Origin: Paenibacillus baekrokdamisoli
GTDB taxonomy: Bacteria > Bacillota > Bacilli > Paenibacillales > Paenibacillaceae
Assembly: GCF_003945345.1 (NCBI RefSeq)
Contig: NZ_AP019308.1
Coordinates: forward strand, 5,101,501-5,165,500
Direction of reading: 5' to 3'
DNA length: 64,000 nt
Part shown: piece by piece, positions 25,839 through 33,180 of the stretch
How the letters are laid out: the number at the start of each line of letters is the position of its first letter
Position numbering within the stretch: position 1 is the first letter of the stretch
The notes under the pieces: model-generated
The model's database searches: none
What the model saw: the letters and a program-made list of their open reading frames with translations, nothing else
What the model was told of the DNA's origin: nothing
Position numbers and translations under genes: made by a program

Positions 25839-26483
25839 TTGCCTTGGCCGATGGTGCATTTTGCAATAGTAGAACGACTTTATAAGCATGAGCCTTCCCC
25901 TGAATTTATACTTGGGAGCCTTGCTCCCGATGCCATACACGTGCGAGAACAGGCAACAAGGGAAGATAAGAATAGAACCCATTTAGGTAACGCGGATGGT
26001 TCGATGCCCACCCTACTTACGTTCAGCAATTTTTGTGCAGCAAACCTGAATCAATCAGATGAGAAGGGCTGGAAGGAATTTGTCTTAGGGTATATCACCC
26101 ATGTATACACTGATTTAAGATGGACCGAAACGGTATGGGAAGATTACACGAGGAAAATAAAACAGTCGATTGCTAGCCATGAACCTATAAAAGACAGATA
26201 TAATCTCGAGGTATGCCAGATTGATTGTGACCTTTATAAAAAGGAAGAATGGACGGGGAAAATACTTTCTTTATTAAATGAATCTAGAGCGTATTCAATT
26301 GCAGATTTGCTTGATGATAACGAAATCAGTCTGTATAGAGATAGAACGATTCAATGGTTAAGAGATGACAACAATAATCCTCACATTCAACCTCTATACA
26401 TAACAGTGGAATCCGTAACCGCATTTATAATTAGAACAACAGAGGAATTAGATCCGCTCATTAAAGAATGGGAGCATGTTTAG
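25839..26483 (+). CDS. Zinc-dependent phospholipase C-like protein
   Basis: 214 residues with the pattern of the zinc-dependent phospholipase C-like group of Bacillales: MPWPMVHFAIVERL, FILGSLAPDAIHVRE, an early DKNRTHLG and a helical GYITHVYTDLRWTE. The His/Asp residues in VHF, APDAIH, THL and ITHVYTD are the likely metal ligands. No signal peptide, so a cytosolic hydrolase is more likely than a toxin. The start is TTG, supported by GGAG eight bases before. Confidence 0.72.
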   Translation: MPWPMVHFAIVERLYKHEPSPEFILGSLAPDAIHVREQATREDKNRTHLGNADGSMPTLLTFSNFCAANLNQSDEKGWKEFVLGYITHVYTDLRWTETVWEDYTRKIKQSIASHEPIKDRYNLEVCQIDCDLYKKEEWTGKILSLLNESRAYSIADLLDDNEISLYRDRTIQWLRDDNNNPHIQPLYITVESVTAFIIRTTEELDPLIKEWEHV

Positions 26484-26509
26484 AATATCTAATCACTATA
26501 AACAACAGC

Positions 26510-26550
26510 AAAGGCCTGGAATCCTCGTAGTAGAGGGTTCTAGGCCTTTC
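26510..26550. terminator. Bidirectional terminator
   Basis: AAAGGCCT (26510-26517) with AGGCCTTT (26542-26549), extended by GAATCCTC (26519-26526) and GAGGGTTC (26533-26540). Lies between convergent genes. Confidence 0.85.
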
Positions 26551-26560
26551 ACTCGACAAT

Positions 26561-27560
26561 TTACTTCTTATTCTCTTCGCTTCGCTTGATTAGCATGTCA
26601 ACGAACAAATCGATTTGTGACGTAATAGCAATCGGATCATAACGATAGAAGGTGTCAAAATCATTAAAAAAGACGTTGTTGTTTTTAACGGTTTTTACAT
26701 TTTTCCAGATTCCAGACTCTTTCAGTTGTTTGAGCTTGTCACCCTTTTTCTCTGGATCGTAAGTTGTCAGGAACATATAATCGGCAGCGTAATCAGGCAA
26801 TAACTCTAGCGATATCTCTAGCGATATCTGGGTTGTTTGATTTGTTGTCTTTAACTTATCAGGCATTTTCAGCTTTAATGCGTTATAGAGCGCTTGTCCA
26901 CCCCGACCAGCATTGTCTCCGAAGATCCACAGTTCACCTTTGTCAGTAAGCTCATAAATACCAACAGTAGCGTTCTCGTCAATTATACCCTTTAGCTTCT
27001 CTCGACCTTCAAGAGCCTTCTTATCGAAATTCGCTAGAAACTCCTCCGCCTTATCCTTCGCTCCTACTATGTCTCCGAACAATCTCACGGTTTCATAAAT
27101 ATTAGTGGCTGTTCCGTAGGGGATCAAAAGAGTGGGAGCAATTTTGGACAAAGCATCATAGTTCGTATCGTACATGACGATTATCAAATCAGGCTTTAGA
27201 GCCAACGCTTTCTCGGGATCAACGGATGCTCCCACATCCTTCGCACCTTTAAGCAAATCCTTGATGAATGGATTGTCGAAGGCAGTCGGTTCAACACCCA
27301 CTACAATCTGTAACTATTCTAAGCGGCTTGACTGGAATTTCAACGGTTCCCTTGTCAGTCTTATAACTGCGGAATTGCTGGGCGAAGGCTTCAGTATCTG
27401 TTGCTGCTGCATCTTTCGCTGGTGTTTGTTGATTTGCTTCTCCTGATTTCTCAGGTGCTTTATTGGTAGTTGCGGTATTAGATGCACCGCATCCAGTCAC
27501 AATTACAGCTAGTACAATCATAAGAGCAACTACAATAAAGCTTGATTTTCTCTTAAACAT
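26561..27560 (-). pseudogene. Iron-siderophore ABC transporter binding lipoprotein, frameshifted
   Basis: FeuA/FhuD-like solute-binding lipoprotein split in two frames. The first part (27560 to 27291) has a signal peptide with lipobox VTGC, a Thr/Ala-rich linker and EIPVKPLRIVTD, then stops. The second (from about 27307) continues VVGVEPTAFDNPFIKDLL, YGTATNIYETVRLFGDIVGA and IFGDNAGRGGQALYNAL to the end. Compared with the family, about 12 residues (the GGELLSVG-type strand) are missing at the junction, so a deletion of about 35 bases shifted the frame. A perfect Fur box lies upstream. No permease or ATPase genes are adjacent; family members often work with distant partners. Likely non-functional. 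Confidence 0.85.
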
Positions 27561-27615
27561 GGTATCTTCATTAACTCCTCTATTAAATAAAATTTATTGA
27601 TATTTATATTGATAT

Positions 27616-27630
27616 TGATAATCATTATCA
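27616..27630 (-). promoter_or_regulatory. Fur box
   Basis: TGATAATCATTATCA is a perfect 7-1-7 inverted repeat identical to the Bacillus Fur core, about 56 bases before the lipoprotein start codon. Confidence 0.9.
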
Positions 27631-27655
27631 ATAATATAATATAAGATTCTCACTG

Positions 27656-27820
27656 TCAACCGTCCTGAGGAACTTTGTGGGAAAGCGTGAGCGCCACCGG
27701 CTGCTGGAACAAGACTATAAACTGATAGCCGCTGAACTGCTTGTTCACTGCCTCATACACGAGGTTCTTCCACTCAGGGCCATTAACAACGCGCTTCCAG
27801 TGGAACCTACTCTGGAACAA
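27656..27820 (-). pseudogene. Coding remnant, unrecognised
   Basis: Minus frame ending at TGA 27656 reads FHWKRVVNGPEWKNLVYEAV, then NKQFSGYQFIVLFQQPVAL and SHKVPQDG. About 50 codons of protein-like sequence with no start codon, beginning at the terminator of the neighbouring glycosidase gene. Probably the tail of a lost gene; family unknown. Confidence 0.35.
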
Positions 27821-27821
27821 A

Positions 27822-27853
27822 AGTAAACCCCCACCCTGAACCCAAGGTGGAGG
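27822..27853 (-). terminator. Terminator of the GH43-like gene
   Basis: CCCCCACC (27828-27835) pairs with GGTGGAGG (27846-27853, one G-U), followed on the minus strand by TTTACTTTT. Confidence 0.75.
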
Positions 27854-27903
27854 CTATATGATGCATCACTTACTCATAAAAGCTGAAGAAGGAACTCAGA
27901 ACG

Positions 27904-28932
27904 TTATTTGATAGCAAGAGGAATCACCATATTCCAAGTATGGTCGAATTCCCATGCTTTTTCTCCGGTGCCGGTAGCAGCAAACAAATGCGTGGGCTCG
28001 CCATCCTGAATTAATAAAAAGGGTCTTTCCAGATTGCACATTTCTTTCATGGTGCCGTCATCCCATTTGACGGTTCGAGAATAGGCTTTTGGATCCGGAT
28101 GTATCGTCCAATTAAGGCAATCTGGGCTTGTTGCATATACACCAGCTCCCCATTCACCCGTCAATCCAGCACAATCATTTTTATAATCATCCTTAATTAA
28201 CAGATGGAACTGTGAACCGTCATGCCATAAATAGGGGTCCTCGACATGCATGTCCGGGTCGGCAAAGTTCAGTATTGGCTCATCGGACAATCGGCGAAAC
28301 GGTCCAGCCGGATTGTCAGCCACTGCAACCCCTAATTGCAGCGTTGAACCGGCATATTCCCTCGATTTGTATATCATGTAGGTTGTACCATCGGCTAAGA
28401 TGGCAACCGTAGGATTCGTCGTCACTGTACAGTCCCATTTCCCGATACGAGGTTCCAGTAAAGGAGTATCTATACGCTCCCATGGGCCAAAGATGGATTT
28501 GGATGTCGCCAGGCCGATCCGCTTGTTATTCCATACCTCTGTCCCGCGCTCAGGGGAGACCGAATCTCCCGGCCCAGGAATCGGACCTCCGAAGGTCGTG
28601 CCCATATAATATAGATAATACATGCCATTCCAGTGTCGGACATGGGGGTTATGCTGATTCATGCCGTCAAAGTAAGTACGTTCCCGCCGTCCCAGCACCA
28701 CCTCTTCAAATTGATAAGGACCCTCGGGCGTTGTGCTGGAAGCTCTGACAATCTCGCAATTAAACAACCAATTCAAGCCAAAGCCTAATTCCTTTTTCCA
28801 ACGCGAGGCAAATAAATGGTAGCGTCCATCTTCTCCTCGAACGCATGATCCGCACCAAATATAATGATCTTCTTCATAGTACCCACCCTTAACGGGAGCT
28901 GGTAGCAGGCGGTCATATATTGGATTACTCAT
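27904..28932 (-). CDS. GH43-like five-bladed propeller glycoside hydrolase
   Basis: 342-residue protein, no signal peptide, with the repeated strand pattern of GH43/GH117-type five-bladed beta-propellers: DHYIWCGSCVRGEDGRYHLF, NPHVRHWNGMYYLYYMGTT, NPTVAILADGTTYMIYKSRE, HVEDPYLWHDGSQFHLLIKD and NLERPFLLIQDGEPTHLF. Acidic residues in these blades (EED, HVED, NLER) are candidate catalytic groups. Substrate unknown; cytosolic action on an oligosaccharide is inferred. Monocistronic, AGGAG before the ATG at a slightly long distance. Confidence 0.8.
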   Translation of the reverse strand: MSNPIYDRLLPAPVKGGYYEEDHYIWCGSCVRGEDGRYHLFASRWKKELGFGLNWLFNCEIVRASSTTPEGPYQFEEVVLGRRERTYFDGMNQHNPHVRHWNGMYYLYYMGTTFGGPIPGPGDSVSPERGTEVWNNKRIGLATSKSIFGPWERIDTPLLEPRIGKWDCTVTTNPTVAILADGTTYMIYKSREYAGSTLQLGVAVADNPAGPFRRLSDEPILNFADPDMHVEDPYLWHDGSQFHLLIKDDYKNDCAGLTGEWGAGVYATSPDCLNWTIHPDPKAYSRTVKWDDGTMKEMCNLERPFLLIQDGEPTHLFAATGTGEKAWEFDHTWNMVIPLAIK

Positions 28933-29054
28933 CTGATTGATCCACTCCTATGGTATAGTGTTATCCTCCGGTACTACTGAGCATGATGCCCGCCATACTC
29001 TAGTTCTGCAAGCGGATACATAAATCCTCTGTTTAGTTGACTAACACTTCCACT

Positions 29055-29080
29055 AGAACTAGAATAATTAGAACTAGAAT
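29055..29080. repeat. Direct repeat AGAACTAGAAT x2
   Basis: Two exact 11-bp copies (29055-29065 and 29070-29080), 15 bases apart, between the glycosidase and OsmC genes. Could bind a regulator; no other evidence. The rest of the 28933-29217 gap holds no gene. Confidence 0.5.
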
Positions 29081-29154
29081 GGTTACAACATTGCAGCAAA
29101 TCGTGTCCGAATTACATCAGAAGAAACAATCTCGTTCTTCTGAAAGTTGAACAG

Positions 29155-29190
29155 CAAAGAGGCCACATGAGATGCGACCTCTTTGTGTTT
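29155..29190 (-). terminator. Terminator after the OsmC-family gene
   Basis: CAAAGAGG (29155-29162) pairs with CCTCTTTG (29178-29185). Confidence 0.65.
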
Positions 29191-29217
29191 TAGCATATGG
29201 AGGAATAGAATTAGAAT

Positions 29218-29661
29218 TTAATTCTCGATAATGATACGATCTAATTTAACATTAACCGGGTTTGCAATTGTATCTCCCACCGGGCATTTGCTCTCCAAGA
29301 ATCGTACAAATTCTTCAACCTTCTCTTTCGGTGAGTCGGTTTTGATTATGAACGTATACCGGATATCGGAGTAACCAGGACGGACATCGGATTTGTTGAA
29401 AAATCCATCAAGGTCAAGATCGCCTTCAACCTCAACGCGGAAATCGTCAAGTTTTACCTCAAACTTAGGTGCATAGACTCTGGCAACAATCGACTGACAT
29501 GCGCCTAATGAAGCAAGTAGAACTTCGACCGGATTCATCCCAGTATCCGTTCCACCCAAACTCTTTGGCTCATCAATAATTAACTCAAATTGTCTGGAGT
29601 TAGTGATAACTTTAACTCCATCTTGTAAATGTGCAGTCGCTTTGAAGGTTTGAACAGCCAT
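29218..29661 (-). CDS. OsmC family peroxiredoxin-like protein
   Basis: 147-residue OsmC/Ohr-fold protein (YhfA-like branch), which reduces organic or other hydroperoxides in its active members. Both redox cysteines are present, in ASLGACQSIVA (about residue 54) and LESKCPVGDT (about residue 125). A consensus promoter lies upstream and AAGGAGAC precedes the ATG. Monocistronic. Confidence 0.9.
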   Translation of the reverse strand: MAVQTFKATAHLQDGVKVITNSRQFELIIDEPKSLGGTDTGMNPVEVLLASLGACQSIVARVYAPKFEVKLDDFRVEVEGDLDLDGFFNKSDVRPGYSDIRYTFIIKTDSPKEKVEEFVRFLESKCPVGDTIANPVNVKLDRIIIEN

Positions 29662-29741
29662 TGTTTAGTCTCCTTAAATCATATTTGTACGTTCACTATG
29701 TTCAATCTTTAAAACAAACTTAACAAGTAGGAATAATGTAA

Positions 29742-29771
29742 ATTATACTATTGGAGATGAATGCCTGTCAA
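29742..29771 (-). promoter_or_regulatory. Consensus sigma-A promoter of the OsmC gene
   Basis: Minus-strand -35 TTGACA (29766-29771), 18-base spacer, -10 TATAAT (29742-29747); both boxes perfect. Confidence 0.82.
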
Positions 29772-29832
29772 TAAAAACCAAGTGAACAAAGGAAATCCAG
29801 CCCTTAGTTAATCTTAAGAATGGAGGAGAAGA

Positions 29833-30819
29833 ATGGACAGTACTGTTAAAGCTGCTTTTAATGATGATATCGTTAAAGAAGCCTGTCGAAAATTCAGAGT
29901 AAAACAAGAAGAACTGCAATTCATCGGTGGCTTTCAAAACTTTGTTTATGAATATAAGAGGAATAATAAAGCATATATTCTACGATTCACCCACAGTTCC
30001 CTACGTACAACTGAAAGAGTAGAAGGCGAGCTAGAATGGATTCTTTACTTGTCAGACCATGGCGTAGCAGTTTCAAGACCGATCTATTCTGCCCAAAGCT
30101 GTCTGCTCGAGATTGTTCATTGCGGCAGCTCATTTTTCATTGTTACCTCATTTGAGAAAGCCCCCGGGATCCGATCGAATTATCCCGAGTGCTTGCATGA
30201 CGTGGATCTGTTTGAGAACTGCGGCAGGCTTACCGGTCAAATACATAAACTTACTAAGGCTTATAAACCTGTTCATAGAAGGCATGAATGGAATCAAAAC
30301 TACTATTTATTAAACGCAGCTCATTTCATCCCGCCTGCACAGACTTTGGTCATGGGAAGCTATAAAGGCCTTATCAAAAGTATAGAGAATCTCCCTCGAG
30401 ACAATGAATCATACGGCCTCATTCATGGTGATATCAATGTTGGCAACTTTATGGTGAACGATGGTGCTATAACTTTGTTTGATTTTGATGAGGGTCAATA
30501 TAGTTGGTATGTTGAGGATCTTGCCATTCAGCTCTATTACATGGTCTACGTGTATGGTGATGATAGTATCGAAGAGCGTAAACAGCAATGTCAGCTTTTT
30601 ATGGAGCATTTCATGAGGGGATACATGAAGGAAAACACGATCTCGAATGATTGGTTGAAACGAATCCCTCTCTTCCTAAGACTTCGGGAGATTATTGTTT
30701 ATACTGGCATGTACCGCAGTCTAGATATGTCCAACCTTGATGAATGGACACAGGATTTTTTAACTCAAAGTAAGGTGAGGATTGAGAATGGTATTTCCGT
30801 AATTGAGGGCTATTTTTAA
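29833..30819 (+). CDS. APH-type phosphotransferase (aminoglycoside/choline kinase fold)
   Basis: 328-residue kinase-fold protein. The catalytic loop GLIHGDINVGNFMV and the metal-binding TLFDFDEGQYSWYVEDLA are both intact; the N-lobe has YILRFTHSS with the ATP-contact region. Similar proteins in Paenibacillus belong to the broad homoserine kinase/CotS/APH group and are wrongly named for antibiotics; the substrate is unknown. GGAGGAGA gives a strong start. Confidence 0.85.
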   Translation: MDSTVKAAFNDDIVKEACRKFRVKQEELQFIGGFQNFVYEYKRNNKAYILRFTHSSLRTTERVEGELEWILYLSDHGVAVSRPIYSAQSCLLEIVHCGSSFFIVTSFEKAPGIRSNYPECLHDVDLFENCGRLTGQIHKLTKAYKPVHRRHEWNQNYYLLNAAHFIPPAQTLVMGSYKGLIKSIENLPRDNESYGLIHGDINVGNFMVNDGAITLFDFDEGQYSWYVEDLAIQLYYMVYVYGDDSIEERKQQCQLFMEHFMRGYMKENTISNDWLKRIPLFLRLREIIVYTGMYRSLDMSNLDEWTQDFLTQSKVRIENGISVIEGYF

Positions 30820-30846
30820 GCTGCAATGATCGTGAAAAAATGTTCT

Positions 30847-32904
30847 TCACTCTATCTCTCTTAATTGATAATAAAGAAGACCATCACCATTACCTACCCA
30901 TTCTGCGTTTTCAGGGATCGTCTGCTTTGTTCGGCTTCCATCCTTTAAATTAACAGTGAAATACTCATGATTATTCGTTATCCAATTATACTTATCCATC
31001 CATACTTTATCCGGCGACAGAGCCACTGCCATATATACAGAGCCTTCATGCCCCATAAGTTTGATCCGCTTGCCTGTATGCACGTTCAATAGCTCGAAGC
31101 TATTTACGTGACGATCCTTAGGACCGTCGTTCGGATAGACAAGCAACCATCCGTATCCTATAACGGAATCCATATTCAGTTGCTGTAAATCCAGCTTCGT
31201 TTGAAGACCCGTTTTTATATCCAATAGATACCCGTTGTTGTTGGTACCGCTATTAGACTGAACAAGCAAAGTATCCGCATCGATGAAGGAGACATGTGTT
31301 TGATCAAATAATGCTATCGGCAATTCCGTTTGTTTACCCATTGTATCGTTTGAGAGATCCACTGCCATGACTTTTTTCGAATTCTCTTCAGTAATAGCAA
31401 TAATAGCCTGACTTTTGTATGGGTTAACCAAAAAGAGTGATAAATGTTGTTGATCATGCTGAGGACTCCAAATTACTTGATCCAAATGATGTTTCAAGTC
31501 AAAAGCATGCAGTTTATTGTTACTATAATCCATATACAGGAGAGATGAAGTGTCTGCCAACCAACCAAATTCCATATAAGATAATTCGGTTGCATGGCCC
31601 TGTCGATCAACAAGCGTGAGAATACTAGTACTCTCCTCATCATACACCTCTTCTTTCCCAATAAAATAATTGCCATCTGGGGAAGGTATTAAGCTCGAAT
31701 ATTCAGCCATGCTTGTGAATAACGGTTTGAACTGACCGGTTCTGGAATCAAAAATGTCGTATTGGGCAGCCTCATCCTTAACATGAACGATCAAATAATT
31801 CCACCAATTGCTAATATGACGGCCATTACGATCGATATTCGTTAGATCGATCTTGTAATCTTCTTGTGCCTTTACACGAATTTGAAGCTCCTTATCGCTC
31901 TTCCATTCCACGTAATGCGGATTCTTTCCTAATTGGTCATGTAAAACCTTTTCTACTTTTCCTCGATTGACTGAATCGGAAAAAACAATTGAATATTGCT
32001 GCACTTTTCCTTTCAGAGCTTTACGGTCCAAATCACTATTATGAAAATAAATCGGCACCGAAGGATCAGTCGCAGAATTGAGATCATAAGTGAATATGTC
32101 GGCGTACCGGAGTGTAAATTCCTTGGTTAACCCTTCTGCTTGAAGTCGAATAACTAAATCCTCGCGCGGTGCGTTTTGCAAAGTGAAATGAATATAATTT
32201 CCACTCTCATAAACTTCCAACTTAGCAGCTACTGGTTGGCGCGATGCAGAGGTCAGGACGGTGGAGTGACGAATAAGGTCAGTATATTCAGCGTATTTGA
32301 ATGCAGGCATATTTATCAGAAATGTAACCTGGTCTTCCCCGCTGCTAAAGAAAAGATATTCATTCGGTGCATATTGATGCGAATCATTGAATTCTTTAAA
32401 CACCTGCTGTTCTTTGGCTTCTTGAATCTCAACCGTCGTCATCTCCGGTACACTTAATGCTTCGATAAGCCGCGTACGGTGAAGCGTTACCGTTTGCTTG
32501 TTTTGATTCCAACTTCCCAGCCAAGGTGTCAGCTCATTAAAATAATGAAGCGAGATATACAGTCTATTATTCTTTATGAGGGAACGACCATAATCCCCTT
32601 CATAGTTTACAGTAGAAATCGAATAGGACTCCATCCCGATTTGGGGTTTTTTATCCTTCTCGAATAACAGAATTTTATCTTCACTCCAAATGACTTTGTA
32701 ACCCATGTAGCTAAACACAGCTCTGGCGGGCAAGTAAACATCGCCGTAATCGACAATCGGCCTTGGCTGCATATTAATTGGAAGCCCATCCTCGAATAGC
32801 TGTACTGTCGGGTTTGCAGCCTCTTTACTGAATGCCGTACCTGGAAAACTTGCTGCTCCTATTAAAATCAAAAGAGCAAGAACGAGCCTCAGCGGTCTAT
32901 ACAT
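30847..32904 (-). CDS. Secreted CAO-domain protein with C-terminal propeller
   Basis: 685 residues with a signal peptide (cleavage after about residue 26, GTAFSKE). Residues ~35-145 form a copper-amine-oxidase N-type domain (VDYGDVYLPARAVFSYMGYKVIW, then RLYISLHYFNELTPWL). The last ~300 residues carry WD/TolB-like strand repeats (SPDGNYFIGKEE, GWLADTSSLLYMDYSN, ALSPDKVWMDKYNW) that suggest a beta-propeller. No enzyme motif is seen. Secreted, possibly wall-associated; convergent with the APH gene with only 27 bases between. Confidence 0.75.
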   Translation of the reverse strand: MYRPLRLVLALLILIGAASFPGTAFSKEAANPTVQLFEDGLPINMQPRPIVDYGDVYLPARAVFSYMGYKVIWSEDKILLFEKDKKPQIGMESYSISTVNYEGDYGRSLIKNNRLYISLHYFNELTPWLGSWNQNKQTVTLHRTRLIEALSVPEMTTVEIQEAKEQQVFKEFNDSHQYAPNEYLFFSSGEDQVTFLINMPAFKYAEYTDLIRHSTVLTSASRQPVAAKLEVYESGNYIHFTLQNAPREDLVIRLQAEGLTKEFTLRYADIFTYDLNSATDPSVPIYFHNSDLDRKALKGKVQQYSIVFSDSVNRGKVEKVLHDQLGKNPHYVEWKSDKELQIRVKAQEDYKIDLTNIDRNGRHISNWWNYLIVHVKDEAAQYDIFDSRTGQFKPLFTSMAEYSSLIPSPDGNYFIGKEEVYDEESTSILTLVDRQGHATELSYMEFGWLADTSSLLYMDYSNNKLHAFDLKHHLDQVIWSPQHDQQHLSLFLVNPYKSQAIIAITEENSKKVMAVDLSNDTMGKQTELPIALFDQTHVSFIDADTLLVQSNSGTNNNGYLLDIKTGLQTKLDLQQLNMDSVIGYGWLLVYPNDGPKDRHVNSFELLNVHTGKRIKLMGHEGSVYMAVALSPDKVWMDKYNWITNNHEYFTVNLKDGSRTKQTIPENAEWVGNGDGLLYYQLREIE

Positions 32905-33090
32905 ATGTTATCCCCAATACTGTATAATTTTTCTATCATTATAGCAGCTGTGAAATTTTTCTGTTCGTTTTTTTCAATACGATCTCTCCACCCGGCGAGT
33001 CATACATCTTTGAGCTATAATTCTGCCGCCACGCGATTTGGGAGTAGAAGCCTCGAAATAGCGCCCAGACTGCTGAATGAACTGACGCAA

Positions 33091-33140
33091 ATAAAGAAGC
33101 GGCACCCGCACATTATGTGGGAAATGCCGCTTCTCTTTTC
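33091..33140. terminator. Terminator hairpin after the Ig-repeat SLH gene
   Basis: AGAAGCGGCA (33095-33104) pairs with TGCCGCTTCT (33125-33134), with a CCC/GGG inner pairing; T-rich bases follow on both strands. The rest of 32905-33180 shows no gene. Confidence 0.85.
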
Positions 33141-33180
33141 TACCTTCCTCGCCTAGCCCTTGTTTGTCTTAGCTGTCTTA

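Noticed and set aside
29079..29150. 23-codon plus frame beginning with ATG at 29079
   Set aside because: No RBS and it starts inside a direct repeat; too short to support.
32905..33156. 83-codon plus frame between the propeller protein and the Ig-repeat SLH gene
   Set aside because: It runs through a terminator hairpin and has no RBS or family pattern.
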